DNA of 42,094 bases from Sphingomonas sp. S-NIH.Pt15_0812 (GCF_003951315.1 NZ_QLJH01000029.1:1-42094), one strand, 5' to 3'. Shown: positions 1 through 7,870, counted from the stretch's first letter. The notes: generated by a model from the sequence alone, not told the origin. Made by a program: numbers and translations.

Positions 1-117
1 AACCGATGCCGACGCCTCGCCAAGGACTGGGAGGCTTCCATCGCCTCGTCAGAAGCATGGCTCATCATCGCATCCATCAGGCGAATGACCCGCCGTATTG
101 CAAAGCTCGAATTATGA
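1..117 (+). CDS. IS5-family transposase, C-terminal fragment (runs off the window)
   Basis: Reading from base 1 gives 38 residues starting NRCRRLAKDWEASIAS and ending at TGA 115-117. The C-R-R-L-A-K-D-(W/F)-E pattern followed by an A-W-L-x-x-A-S-I-R-x-x-x-R-R tail is the usual C-terminus of IS5-type DDE transposases, so an IS copy lies to the left and ends here. The bases just after the stop (about 115-128, GAGTCGGGCTCTC) could be its right inverted repeat, but the left end is outside the window. Whether the transposase is intact cannot be judged. Confidence 0.8.
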   Translation, partial: NRCRRLAKDWEASIASSEAWLIIASIRRMTRRIAKLEL

Positions 118-282
118 GTCGGGCTCTCAGGCACCTCTCATGTATAAGCACAATGGAACGACACCAGGAGTTGCTTGACCTTGCAGATCGTCCTGATGCT
201 TGTATTAAGTGTATGAATTCTGCTGACTTTTATTCCGGCTCATAGTGCGCCGACTTAGCGCTAGGTAGTGGAGGGGGAAAGG
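118..282. other. Gap between the IS end and the next gene
   Basis: No convincing gene is visible here; the short open frames have unnatural composition. A TTGACC at 175-180 followed by an AT-rich TTGTATTAA around 200-208 could be a weak promoter for the next gene, but the spacing of about 19 bp is long. The stretch is AT-richer than most of the window, like the gene that follows. Confidence 0.3.
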
Positions 283-1908
283 GTGATCACTCAGCCAAGC
301 TTTAGCCGTTCGGTAGGAAGTGAACGGAACCAAACTAGGCGAGCAGTTCAACGCGAGATATTGCGTGTCGTTGCGACCATACCGGCGTCTCCGGATATGA
401 TCGATCAAATATTTCGTGAAGCACAGCACCAAGTGCTAAAATGGGCTCGAAATCGCGCTGGTGATTTATTGCCCAAAGAAGCTTGGGATGGACGGGCTTT
501 TGAGGCGTTTGCTGTAGGACGAACCGTCATGGCAACCGCAATCGACCAAGAGGGCGTTCGCATCTGGTCTCTGCGCGGTGATGATCCTGACAAGACTGTT
601 GCAGGTAGAATTTGGTCTACAGAGATTAGTCTTGGCTATCAGGGTAGACAAGACGGGATTCGGCTTGGCGTACGATCAATTGTTAATTCTAGCGAAGCTG
701 TTCTTACAATAACCCCTTCTGTTCCCGGGCTAGTATACCAGATTGCTCAAAAGATTGGTTTATCGGATGGGATAATAAAAGCTCATGGCAAATGCTGGTG
801 GGCAAGGACGCTGGACGATGTTGACAAAGTTATTAGATGGATATTTGAAGATGCGCGCCGTCTACCATTGATCGTTGTCACGGAAGATGATCGTAGGCAA
901 GTTCAGGGTCAGCATTTGCAGCTGCTTAATCGATTAGCTAAGTCACTATGTGGATTGGCACATGTTGTTTTTATACCTGCATCCCTCAATTATAGACTAT
1001 CGGCTGCTGTAGGAGAGAAGTTCAAGGTCTTCCATGGTGGATTACGAGTGTATCAGCCGGGATTCAATATACGCTCGGATGAGCGGGATCATCGCATGTT
1101 TTTTGGTGACGACATCGTTGCCGCCCCTCGCCAAATATTGAGCAGTCTAGCTGTTTCTACTGCCCGCGAGAGTCTCAGTCGAACAAGGCTTGGAAATGAT
1201 GTTCTTAGTTTTGCAAAGGTGCGAGATCTAGCTAGTCGAACTGCTCAAGAAACAGATGCAGCGTCTAGCGCCGGAGAAGGTGAGAAGCTCCGCCTCGCTC
1301 AATCTCGGATCGAGACTATGGAGGAGTTGGTTAGTTCGCTGCAAGAGCAGTGTGATCAGGCATTTGAACTTTCAGCCGAGGAAGAAGCGCGAGCATTTAA
1401 CGCCGAGAGGCAATTAGCGTCTGCTAATGCCCGCTTAGAGCAGTTGGAGTATGCTCTTCAAGCTGCAGGTTCCGAACCGCCAGCAGCTGCACCGACTCCA
1501 GAAATTTGGGATGACGTCACAGGATGGGTAGATGCAGCTTTTCCAAGCAAACTGGTATTGAGTTCAGCTGCAAGACGCTCATTGCGCAAACCGGAGTTTC
1601 GCGACGTCGCGATGGCGGTGCGCTGCCTTCAGTGGCTCGCCGGCGTTGCGCGGGATAGGTTTATTGATGGTGGAGGAGCACTAGCAAACATAGCTATTGA
1701 AAATGGTATAACTAATGCACCCTGCGGTTCAGACGAATACTTATTTGACTACCAGTCAAATCGATATTTAGCAAATTGGCACGTGAAAAATGGTGGAAAT
1801 ACAAGGCAACCTGATCGTTGCTTACGTATATATTATGCCTTTGATCCGGTAACCCGCCAAATCATCATTGCCGATATGCCGGCGCATCGGCGAACTGGTG
1901 CTTCGTGA
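283..1908 (+). CDS. Large hypothetical protein with central coiled coil; possible defence-type protein
   Basis: A 541-residue protein I cannot assign. GTG 283 is preferred as the start because GGAGGGG at 270-276 lies about 8 bases upstream; GTG 268 in the same frame is the alternative. The N-terminal half looks globular, with a segment reading LPLIVVTEDDRRQ then GLAHVVFIPASLNYRL and VYQPGF. Residues about 325-400 are Glu/Gln/Ala-rich and coiled-coil-like. The last ~60 residues (HVKNGGNTRQPDRCLRIYYA onward) form a compact domain with a weak RelE-like look. From memory, related proteins occur in accessory and defence-rich regions, but this is not verified. The gene is clearly AT-richer than its neighbours and follows an IS end, which suggests horizontal acquisition. 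Confidence 0.8.
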   Translation: MITQPSFSRSVGSERNQTRRAVQREILRVVATIPASPDMIDQIFREAQHQVLKWARNRAGDLLPKEAWDGRAFEAFAVGRTVMATAIDQEGVRIWSLRGDDPDKTVAGRIWSTEISLGYQGRQDGIRLGVRSIVNSSEAVLTITPSVPGLVYQIAQKIGLSDGIIKAHGKCWWARTLDDVDKVIRWIFEDARRLPLIVVTEDDRRQVQGQHLQLLNRLAKSLCGLAHVVFIPASLNYRLSAAVGEKFKVFHGGLRVYQPGFNIRSDERDHRMFFGDDIVAAPRQILSSLAVSTARESLSRTRLGNDVLSFAKVRDLASRTAQETDAASSAGEGEKLRLAQSRIETMEELVSSLQEQCDQAFELSAEEEARAFNAERQLASANARLEQLEYALQAAGSEPPAAAPTPEIWDDVTGWVDAAFPSKLVLSSAARRSLRKPEFRDVAMAVRCLQWLAGVARDRFIDGGGALANIAIENGITNAPCGSDEYLFDYQSNRYLANWHVKNGGNTRQPDRCLRIYYAFDPVTRQIIIADMPAHRRTGAS

Positions 1909-1972
1909 AGCATCTCAATGCTCCTACATGCAAACCGTAGCTCTAGTTCGAGAGATTTTGTATTATAAATCA

Positions 1973-2221
1973 ATGTTGATTTCGACGAATCTTTTGACCC
2001 TGGCGCTAGGCGCAGCATGCAACCGCTTGGCGGCCTGGGTGGAGCCGCTGCCGGAGGGGCACGTGATCGATCCGGCCTCGGGGCTGACGGAGCGCGATCT
2101 GGCGCTGATCTTGCGGCATCTCCACGCGACCCGACTGTCCGCGTCCCCGGAGGGGTCGCCGGCGGCGCCCGACGCACCGCCACCCGGCCGCGCGTCCGTG
2201 CCGGTCACGGCACGGCGCTGA
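1973..2221 (+). CDS. Small hypothetical protein preceding the SRAP remnant
   Basis: 82 residues, starting MLISTNLLTLALG and containing a coherent stretch (CNRLAAWVEPLPEGHVIDP, then GLTERDLALILRHLHATRL), followed by a Pro/Ala-rich tail. The AT-rich left segment changes to high GC near 2000, within the first codons, so the original N-terminus may have been replaced by a junction. The stop lies four bases before the ATG of the SRAP remnant, which suggests an old two-gene unit. Function is unknown. Confidence 0.45.
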   Translation: MLISTNLLTLALGAACNRLAAWVEPLPEGHVIDPASGLTERDLALILRHLHATRLSASPEGSPAAPDAPPPGRASVPVTARR

Positions 2222-2225
2222 TCGC

Positions 2226-2396
2226 ATGTGCAACCGCGCCCGGCTGGCCAGCGAGCCCGAGACGCTGTTCGAACGCTTCGGGGCCGGCTGGGCGGACGGC
2301 GTGGTACGGCCGAACCGTGATCCGGTCGAGCTGTTCCCCAAGAGCAAGGCCTTCGTCGTCCGCCAGGCGGGCGGGGCGCGCATGGTCGCCCTGATG
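2226..2396 (+). pseudogene. SRAP (YedK/HMCES-type) protein, 5' remnant
   Basis: The frame starts MCNRARLASEPETLFERFG and reads on through PKSKAFVVRQAGGARMVALM, which is how sphingomonad SOS-response-associated peptidase (SRAP) proteins begin. In this family the residue after the initiator Met is the Cys that forms a thiazolidine crosslink with abasic single-stranded DNA, and that Cys is present. Only about 57 of roughly 200 residues remain. After about base 2396 the similarity stops and the frame closes at 2420, so the Glu and His active-site regions are missing. This is a broken gene, probably a deletion junction. Confidence 0.65.
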
Positions 2397-2611
2397 TTAT
2401 CGAGCCAGCGGACCAGATGATGATGTGCGAGCTGGTGTTCCAACGCGCCACGGCGGCACGGCGCAGAATGGATTTGCACAGGCCTCGTGGGCGGATTCCA
2501 CCATCTGTCCGCGACTGTCATGCGTGTGATCGTTTGTCGTCATCGAGGCGGCGATAGCCTGGCGGTCGCTTTGATGATCCGGTGCGCGATGCGCCGGTTT
2601 GAGGGTGCCTT

Positions 2612-2962
2612 ATGCTGATCCTAGCTGCTCTCCTCGCGACACCGGCAGCCGGGCCGCCCAGTCGCTTGGACTTTCAGTTGATGATCACGCCCGCTTGCAG
2701 CGCCTTCGCGGACAAGGCGGATCGGGCCTGCCCACTGCGTCAGCTGCGCTATCTTCATCCCAGCGATCTGGACTCGCTCGAGGAAGATTTCCTGCCTACC
2801 CTGAACGCGCGCCAGCGTCGCCGCATCGCGCGCTTCGACAGAGGAACGCAGGGATGCCCCTTGGCTGGCCTGTCCTGCCCGGCGCAGCATAGCTTGGCGG
2901 CGGTATCGAAAGCCGGGTTGCTGGATGCGTTCGTGGCCTTCGCCTGTCACGCGTCCGTCTGA
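2612..2962 (+). CDS. Small secreted hypothetical protein
   Basis: 116 residues. The N-terminus MLILAALLATPAAG is a short hydrophobic stretch with a small-residue cleavage motif, so export to the periplasm is likely. The mature part has several Cys residues (PACSAF, RACPLR, GCPLAGLSCP, FACHA) that could pair into disulfides. GAGGG at 2601-2605 is a reasonable ribosome binding site. No family is recognised. Confidence 0.5.
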   Translation: MLILAALLATPAAGPPSRLDFQLMITPACSAFADKADRACPLRQLRYLHPSDLDSLEEDFLPTLNARQRRRIARFDRGTQGCPLAGLSCPAQHSLAAVSKAGLLDAFVAFACHASV

Positions 2963-3297
2963 TCGCTGAGGAAGCGGACTGTTGCCTTGCGTCCGGCACA
3001 TCGCTCCGCATTGTGGCGGTATGATCGGGGTGCGCCAGGTCCCGGTGCGCATTTCATGAGCGAGGAGGACGACCGTGTGCGGTGGAGGGCTTTTCCGCCG
3101 GAGCTCGCGGACTTTCATACTTCCGCTGGCAGGCCCAAGTTTCAAGACAAATTCATTCCTTGCAAGTACAACGCCGAACTTCGCTCCTTGACTGATACCG
3201 GTTAGCCGTCAAACGCAACCAGCGGGTGCCGGGGCTGGATGGAGAAGTGATTTTCTAATCAATCTGATGCATCACGGCCTGCAAGTCCTGCCAAGAG
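2963..3297. other. 335-bp gap without a supported gene
   Basis: A 72-codon frame (2987-3205) crosses this gap, but it lacks a good ribosome binding site and recognisable protein character. I see no tRNA, repeat or strong terminator. The promoter of the GGDEF gene is expected in the right half. Confidence 0.3.
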
Positions 3298-4542
3298 ATG
3301 CGTAATCAGATGATATTAGACCTGATCAGCCTGCAAGTGGTCGCCGCGATCGGCGCGCTGTTGTCGGGGTCGATATATCTGCTGCCAAGGGCCGTCAGCA
3401 GCGATCGTGGTGGATGGGCCCGATGGTGGGGCTGCGGCAAGCTGGCGGTTGGACTCGGAAACGGTGGCGCGCTGATCTGGGGGTCGGCAACCTCGGTGAT
3501 CGTTGAGCGACTGTCAAACATCGTGGTGATGGTTGGATATGCAGCGTGCGTTCACGGCGTTGCGGGCTTCGCGAGGCGGCGCGTGCCCCCCGTCGCTGTC
3601 GCACTCTTAGTTGTGATGGTGTTCGCGGTCGTCATGCTGCCGATCGTAGAACCGGAAGATGGGCGGTGGGCGATGGCGATCGTCGGCCCAGCGCGAGGAA
3701 TCGCGCTGGCCATCATCGCGGGCATGGCGCTGGGGGTGGCGAAACGCGAACGGCTCGATACCGGCTGGATCATGGCGGCGCTTTCTGGTTCCGCATCGTT
3801 GTTGTTCGTCGGCCGCGCTATCGTGCTCATCGTCTTCGAAACGAGAGACGATTGGCAGGTGCTGCTGGCTTCGAGCGCCGCTTGGATGGCCGCGGTCGCA
3901 ATCGTTATCCTGACACTCAGCCATTTTCTGCTGCTGCTGATGGACGCCGAGCGCAGCCAGCACTTGCTGCGCAATCAGGCGTGCCATGACAGTCTGACCG
4001 GTGCCCTCAATCGCCTCGGGCTGTCGCGTGTCATCGAGGGGATGCGCGGCGAGGTGGCGGTACTGCTGATCGACGTCGATCGCTTCAAGATGCTGAACGA
4101 CGGGCAGGGACACGCAGCGGGCGATGCGGTGTTGAGGATGCTGTCGAACATCATGCAGCGCGAATTGGACACGATCGGGACCGTGGCACGGATCGGGGGC
4201 GACGAGTTCCTGTGCGTCATACCAGGAATGGGGCGGGCCGATGCGGAGGCGCTCGCCAAGCGACTGTCGCATCGCTTCGATCGCGCTGTGCGTGTGCTGA
4301 TCGAGGCGCGTGATTATCCGACGCTCAGCATTGGCATCAGCGACGGACCCATCGAAAACGGTTTTGAGCGGCTAACTGATGCCGCCGACGAAGCGATGTA
4401 CGCTATGAAGCACGTTCACCACACTCAGTGTTCGCCCACACCAGACTTGGACTGCACCAAAGCGCAAACAGGTTCTTCGGATGGCGGGGTGCCGCCAGGG
4501 TATTTGCAGGCTCAGACAGTCTCATCGCTGACAGGAATTTGA
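3298..4542 (+). CDS. Membrane-anchored GGDEF diguanylate cyclase
   Basis: 414 residues. Roughly residues 1-220 contain six or seven hydrophobic segments, forming an integral membrane sensor module. The cytoplasmic C-terminal half is a GGDEF domain with D-S-L-T-G-A-L-N-R near residue 235, LLIDVDRFKMLND for metal and substrate binding, and an intact GGDEF signature at residues 300-304. It should condense two GTP into cyclic di-GMP. The product-inhibition I-site (RxxD five residues before GGDEF) is not at the canonical spacing: RELD lies eight residues upstream, so feedback inhibition may be absent. A Ser/Thr/Gln-rich tail of about 35 residues follows the domain. The gene stands alone, and what it senses is unknown. 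Confidence 0.88.
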   Translation: MRNQMILDLISLQVVAAIGALLSGSIYLLPRAVSSDRGGWARWWGCGKLAVGLGNGGALIWGSATSVIVERLSNIVVMVGYAACVHGVAGFARRRVPPVAVALLVVMVFAVVMLPIVEPEDGRWAMAIVGPARGIALAIIAGMALGVAKRERLDTGWIMAALSGSASLLFVGRAIVLIVFETRDDWQVLLASSAAWMAAVAIVILTLSHFLLLLMDAERSQHLLRNQACHDSLTGALNRLGLSRVIEGMRGEVAVLLIDVDRFKMLNDGQGHAAGDAVLRMLSNIMQRELDTIGTVARIGGDEFLCVIPGMGRADAEALAKRLSHRFDRAVRVLIEARDYPTLSIGISDGPIENGFERLTDAADEAMYAMKHVHHTQCSPTPDLDCTKAQTGSSDGGVPPGYLQAQTVSSLTGI

Positions 4543-4544
4543 CA

Positions 4545-4569
4545 CGCGGCGGACGGTCTGTCCGCCGCG
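4545..4569 (+). terminator. GC-rich inverted repeat 3' of the GGDEF gene
   Basis: Arms CGCGGCGGAC and GTCCGCCGCG form a 10-bp stem around a 5-base loop, starting two bases after the stop codon. There is no T-tract, so it is not a textbook intrinsic terminator, but it could stop or stabilise the transcript. The arm sequence is that of the R1 repeats found from 4.9 to 13.2 kb, without the GGGGTAY part. Confidence 0.45.
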
Positions 4570-4587
4570 CGCATCAGCGTAGCAGAC

Positions 4588-4770
4588 TCAGCTCGGTGCC
4601 CGTGACAGGGTAGCGCGACCGATACTGAAGCCGGCAAGCCAAGCCCGGCAGAGATCCATTCGATCATCACAGAACGGACAGTCCGATCTGCTCTTCCCTG
4701 GATCCGTGCCGGCCTGCAGGCCGCACGCGTGCACCAGGGCGATCAAATGCTCCGTCTCGCTGGCATCCAT
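4588..4770 (-). CDS. Rmf-like (ribosome modulation factor family) small protein
   Basis: About 60 residues, starting at ATG 4770 (GTG 4773 is an alternative). The pattern H-A-C-G-L-Q-A-G, then K-S-R-S-D-C-P-F, then C-R-A-W-L-A-G-F-x-x-G-R-A parallels Rmf, which has R-G-Y-Q-A-G, K-x-M-C-P-Y and W-L-G-G-W-R-E-A. Rmf proteins bind the ribosome and form inactive 100S dimers in stationary phase; CrpP-type relatives share the fold. There is no clear ribosome binding site and the gene is convergent with the GGDEF gene. The family call rests on motif memory only. Confidence 0.5.
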   Translation of the reverse strand: MDASETEHLIALVHACGLQAGTDPGKSRSDCPFCDDRMDLCRAWLAGFSIGRATLSRAPS

Positions 4771-4892
4771 CACTAGATACTAAGCAGCGATCACGAGCTT
4801 GCAACATACCGCAGACCTGCCGATCAAACATATACCTGCGATGGCTCTGGCTTTGCCGCAGCGTCCAGCTCTGCCGATCCGCGCCAAGCGGT

Positions 4893-4978
4893 GGGGTATG
4901 GCTGGGGTACCATGAGCTGCATACCGAGCGGTTTAGGAGTGGCGCAGCGCGGCGCGGCGGAGGAAATGTCCGCCGCGC
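4893..4978 (+). repeat. R1 repeat, copy 1
   Basis: GGGGTAT at 4893 and GGGGTAC at 4904 are direct repeats 11 bp apart. They are followed about 45 bases later by the inverted repeat GCGCGGCGGA (4952-4961) / TCCGCCGCGC (4969-4978). This is the leftmost of seven full, co-oriented copies. Confidence 0.75.
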
Positions 4979-5028
4979 GCTCTGTCAGAAAGCGCCCAAA
5001 AGAGGGCGGTGTGCGGCTCCCGCCAAGA

Positions 5029-5655
5029 TCAAGCGTTTACAGTGGTTGGACGACGACGCATCGCTGCGCCTACCATTCCGAAGCCCGCAATCATGAGCGC
5101 CCAGGTTGCCGGCTCGGGCACACCACTGGGAGCCGCGATTACAAACCCATTACCGGTATAAGTCATAATCGCAGCATCGACCGGCGTGCGAAAGAAGTTC
5201 GACGAATAGTTGATCAACGCAGTCGCTTCTACGCTCGGATAAGTGTAGGCGTAGCCGACGTTTGTCGTGGACCCGACCAACGAGGTAACCTTTGCCGCGT
5301 CGACGCCAATAACGCTGCTCGGCGTGTAAGCGGAGAGCAGGATGCCGGCAATGTTGCTGACACCGCTGCCCGAGAACGTCCAGTCGACACCCTCATACGA
5401 AGCAAGCGTAAGGTACAATGGCCGACCTCCCTGGTCGTCAATGACGACATTGGCGGCGTGGCTGTGGCTATGGTCTGTCGCAGCCTCATAAACGCCGAGT
5501 AGATAGCTGGATTTGCCATCAGCAACCGGCGTCTCGAACCCCGTTACAGGATAATCAGACTCGAAGCTGGTACGAGTGAGCGTCGCGGCGCTTGCCGGCG
5601 CGGCGGCAAGGAAGGTCGCGAACGACAGGCTAGTAAGCGCAACCGACTTAAACAT
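5029..5655 (-). CDS. PEP-CTERM sorting-domain protein
   Basis: 208 residues from ATG 5655. Residues 1-23 (MFKSVALTSLSFATFLAAAP, then ASA) form a signal peptide. The middle is a beta-rich Ser/Thr/Gly/Val domain of unknown function. The C-terminus reads VPEPATWALMIAGFGMVGAA followed by MRRR: a PEP motif, a transmembrane helix and a basic stop, the PEPxxWA-CTERM signal cut by an exosortase. The protein should be exported and processed at the envelope, perhaps linked to extracellular polysaccharide. An in-frame start 11 codons upstream is possible, but it would put a non-hydrophobic extension before the signal peptide. Confidence 0.85.
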   Translation of the reverse strand: MFKSVALTSLSFATFLAAAPASAATLTRTSFESDYPVTGFETPVADGKSSYLLGVYEAATDHSHSHAANVVIDDQGGRPLYLTLASYEGVDWTFSGSGVSNIAGILLSAYTPSSVIGVDAAKVTSLVGSTTNVGYAYTYPSVEATALINYSSNFFRTPVDAAIMTYTGNGFVIAAPSGVPEPATWALMIAGFGMVGAAMRRRPTTVNA

Positions 5656-6149
5656 TGACAAAGCACCCCCTAGGTCGGCCGCACTCATGAGCGATCCGAT
5701 CGTTCCTCGGCGCCACAGCGGCTCCGATTGGGTGCTGCTTTAGGCTGGATTACCCTAGCTGTCTCAGTCGAAATCTTTCTGAAGCATGAACGTGTAGCTT
5801 CATGGATCATTTCGAGACAGGGTATCCGAGCTGCGGCAGGGCTCGCGCAATCTGGCGCTGAACGGCTGCTCTCCTCACCCTTCCAGGCGCGCGATGACTG
5901 CCGGAACGGCGGCATACGCGAACGGCCAAGACTGGCAGGGGCAAGCCTTTCGGGATGACCGCTTCCGCCCGATTGTGTTGAAAAACTCCGCCGAGGATCG
6001 AACCTCCCCAACCCCGCGCAGTTTGGTTACGGTTCACAATCTTCCAATGGTCTATAGTTTTACGGTCGGGGTGTACCATCAGGGCTGCGGGAGTTTTTCA
6101 ACACAATCGCCCACTTCCGGACATTCGGCGTAGATATTAGGATAGCGTG
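5656..6149. other. 494-bp gap: upstream region of the PEP-CTERM gene plus a MITE-like element
   Basis: The left part (5656-5950) should hold the promoter of the reverse-strand PEP-CTERM gene; short frames here have no protein character. The right part is an R2 repeat split by a 138-bp element with perfect inverted ends (separate entry). Confidence 0.5.
5971..6108. mobile_element. MITE-like element with 18-bp terminal inverted repeats, copy 1
   Basis: The ends are GATTGTGTTGAAAAACTC (5971-5988) and its exact complement GAGTTTTTCAACACAATC (6091-6108). The 138-bp element has no coding capacity. Read on the minus strand, its interior matches copy 2 at 11586-11754. It contains a stem and 7-base loop, GAGG-TTCGATC-CCTC, that resembles a tRNA T-arm. 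It sits inside an R2 palindrome, halves at 5957-5970 and 6109-6124. A full-length IS elsewhere would be needed for mobility. Confidence 0.7.
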
Positions 6150-6419
6150 ATGGGCGACGATTCCAGCTTACGAATGATCCAAGTTGCCCTGCACTGGGCT
6201 TGGGACCCGATCGGCGTGCGGGGTATCGAAGAGGCTGCGGACGAGTACGACATGTATGCGCCTCGGGTGCTAGAAATGCTGAAAGCCGATGCGCCCGTGG
6301 AGCAAATCGCCGACTATCTTACGAGCGTTGTTCGAGATCGAATGGAGCTTCCGGTGCGGCCCAACCGCGACAGGGACTTGTCGTCCATGCTGCAACAGAT
6401 GTTCGTCATCACTCGGTAA
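6150..6419 (+). CDS. Hypothetical protein, 89 residues
   Basis: Starts at ATG 6150 (GTG 6147 is in frame); AGGATAG just upstream is a plausible ribosome binding site. The protein is soluble, acidic and probably helical (HWAWDPIGVRGIEEAADEYD near the N-terminus, VEQIADYLTSVVRDRMEL later). Composition is natural and the frame is well used. No function can be assigned. It is the first of a series of single genes separated by R2 repeats. Confidence 0.65.
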   Translation: MGDDSSLRMIQVALHWAWDPIGVRGIEEAADEYDMYAPRVLEMLKADAPVEQIADYLTSVVRDRMELPVRPNRDRDLSSMLQQMFVITR

Positions 6420-6429
6420 GCAGACCGAC

Positions 6430-6474
6430 TGCTTTCCACTCTTGGCGGACATGCCGCTTTCGCCCAATTGCAGC
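6430..6474 (+). repeat. R2 repeat, apparently two overlapping copies
   Basis: The better copy, 6445-6474, contains GCGGACAT, then CCGCTTTCGCCCAATTGC. A more degenerate copy precedes it and shares the GCGGACAT. It fills the gap between the hypothetical genes at 6150 and 6568. Confidence 0.6.
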
Positions 6475-6567
6475 CGCTGGGAGTATGAAATTGAGATGCC
6501 GTCTTCGACGTTGTGCCGATCCTAGCGGACCACTATCGTCGACGCCTCGTCGTTCCGAGGTTGTCTG

Positions 6568-6837
6568 ATGCTTACGATTGTTGCCGCAGCGGGAAACGTC
6601 ATGTTTTATGGATGGTTCGCTTGGTTTTTTGCGGGACGGATCGGAACACCGGCTCAAGCGCGGTTTGCAGGCTGCTTCCTCGCGATCGGCTTTGCAATCG
6701 GTAGCTTTGGAGGACATGCGGGCTCAGAAGCAGAAGCTGCTCTCGCACAGCGAGGGGGTGGCTATCTACTTGGCATTTTCGTCTTCACAATGCTGCTCCT
6801 CCGCCAGCATGTTCGGATTTTGCGGCGTCAGCCCTGA
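6568..6837 (+). CDS. Small integral membrane protein
   Basis: 89 residues with about three hydrophobic segments (roughly 2-22, 30-48 and 66-80), a GR-rich first loop and a basic C-terminus RQHVRILRRQP, which suggests a cytoplasmic end. No family is recognised. It is flanked on both sides by R2 repeats. Confidence 0.6.
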   Translation: MLTIVAAAGNVMFYGWFAWFFAGRIGTPAQARFAGCFLAIGFAIGSFGGHAGSEAEAALAQRGGGYLLGIFVFTMLLLRQHVRILRRQP

Positions 6838-6857
6838 CGGCAGATATCCCCCCAGAG

Positions 6858-6890
6858 GCGGACATTCCGCTTCCGCCCGATTGCCGACAT
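6858..6890 (+). repeat. R2 repeat
   Basis: GCGGACATT followed by CCGCTTCCGCCCGATTGC and CGACAT, in the same orientation as the other island copies. It separates the membrane-protein gene from the zinc-ribbon gene. Confidence 0.6.
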
Positions 6891-6915
6891 AGAGCGGCTG
6901 TCGCATACATTGGCG

Positions 6916-7326
6916 ATGCCCGGTGGCCCCACCAAGTCCGAACGGATGGAACTTCGCCGTGAACTCGGCAATCGGAAGGTGCCTACGTTCGACGCCATCC
7001 CCTTGCATCGAGGACCAGAATGCCTCTGGCCGCACGCTTGCTTCGACTGTCACAAATCATGGAAGCGATCGGAAGGGAACACGGCAAAGTGCCCAGAATG
7101 CGGGGGTGATCTTCGCTGGATGGGCCGCGCCTTCAAAGTTCCCAGGAGGGACGACGCTGAGCAATGGGCTAAGGTACGGGCACTCTGGTTCGCTGGCTTC
7201 CGCTTCATCAACCACACACGCTGGCGAGATGCGGAGCCTTTCCCAGACCGTCTGCGAGAAGTTGAGGATTTCGTCAGCAGGAACCCGCATCACCCGTTCC
7301 GAACCCAAGTTGCCGACGGCAGCTAA
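6916..7326 (+). CDS. Zinc-ribbon hypothetical protein
   Basis: 136 residues from ATG 6916; a TTG two codons upstream is less likely. Cys42 and Cys45 (CFDC) with Cys59 and Cys62 (CPEC) form a two-knuckle zinc ribbon, and a CxxxH lies just before. The rest is basic and aromatic-rich (WAKVRALWFAGFRFINH). Such ribbons often bind nucleic acid or protein, but no specific function is inferred. R2 repeats flank it. Confidence 0.7.
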   Translation: MPGGPTKSERMELRRELGNRKVPTFDAIPLHRGPECLWPHACFDCHKSWKRSEGNTAKCPECGGDLRWMGRAFKVPRRDDAEQWAKVRALWFAGFRFINHTRWRDAEPFPDRLREVEDFVSRNPHHPFRTQVADGS

Positions 7327-7334
7327 CCTCCCAA

Positions 7335-7404
7335 GTCGCGACATTCCCAAGGGTGAAAGCGACCCCTAAAAGCCGTTAGGCTGGAACCGCCCAATTGCGG
7401 ACTT
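7335..7404 (+). repeat. R2-related repeat, extended form
   Basis: The stretch starts GCGACATTCCCAAGGGTGAA and ends ACCGCCCAATTGCGGACTT (7386-7404), a recognisable R2 right half. The middle is diverged. It occupies the gap between the zinc-ribbon gene and the next gene. Confidence 0.45.
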
Positions 7405-7429
7405 AGAGCTGGAATGCGAAGCATTGCCT

Positions 7430-7870
7430 ATGGACCGGCTCACGCTTCGATATCGGTATGACGCTAGCTTCTTCGATCCGAAGCTCGACACGGACGACTT
7501 TGGTTACCTTTCAATATCAGCGGAGGCAAAAGGCTTTGCTGGTCGGGGTGGCTTTTGGGTCCAGTGGCAGGACATCAAGGAGTTTGCCGAAGCGTTATCC
7601 GTCTACCCGATAGCCGATCAAAATCCCGTCGTGGCCCAATGGGGCTACGACATGCAAACCGGCGACGACCTGATGGTGCGCATGGAGATCGCCTCGGCGG
7701 ACAAGCGCGGCAACCTCACGGCTCGCTTTGAAGTCGCCGATAACGACGATCCACGGAACCGGGTCCGAGGAGCGTTCCTCACGACTTATGCCGATGTAGA
7801 CGCGTTCAGGTCGAGCATTGCCCGGATGATGAACAACGAGATTGAAGAAGCGGTCCTGATAGGAAGATAA
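7430..7870 (+). CDS. Hypothetical protein, possibly immunity-like
   Basis: 146 residues from ATG 7430 (a TTG at 7424 is in frame). The sequence looks like a compact alpha/beta protein with aromatic strands (FGYLSISAEAKGFAGRGGFW, then VQWQDIKEFAEAL). That layout is reminiscent of small single-domain immunity proteins, but this is an impression only. It lies between two R2 repeats, without an operon partner. Confidence 0.65.
   Translation: MDRLTLRYRYDASFFDPKLDTDDFGYLSISAEAKGFAGRGGFWVQWQDIKEFAEALSVYPIADQNPVVAQWGYDMQTGDDLMVRMEIASADKRGNLTARFEVADNDDPRNRVRGAFLTTYADVDAFRSSIARMMNNEIEEAVLIGR

Noticed and set aside
2987..3205. 72-codon forward frame before the GGDEF gene
   Set aside because: It has no ribosome binding site and no coherent protein character.
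4891..5502. Long forward open frame opposite the PEP-CTERM gene
   Set aside because: It is antisense to a gene with a clear signal peptide and sorting tail, and it begins inside R1 copy 1.
5989..6090. Possible tRNA gene suggested by a T-arm-like hairpin
   Set aside because: No acceptor, D-arm or anticodon arm can be built around it; only the T-arm-like block is present.
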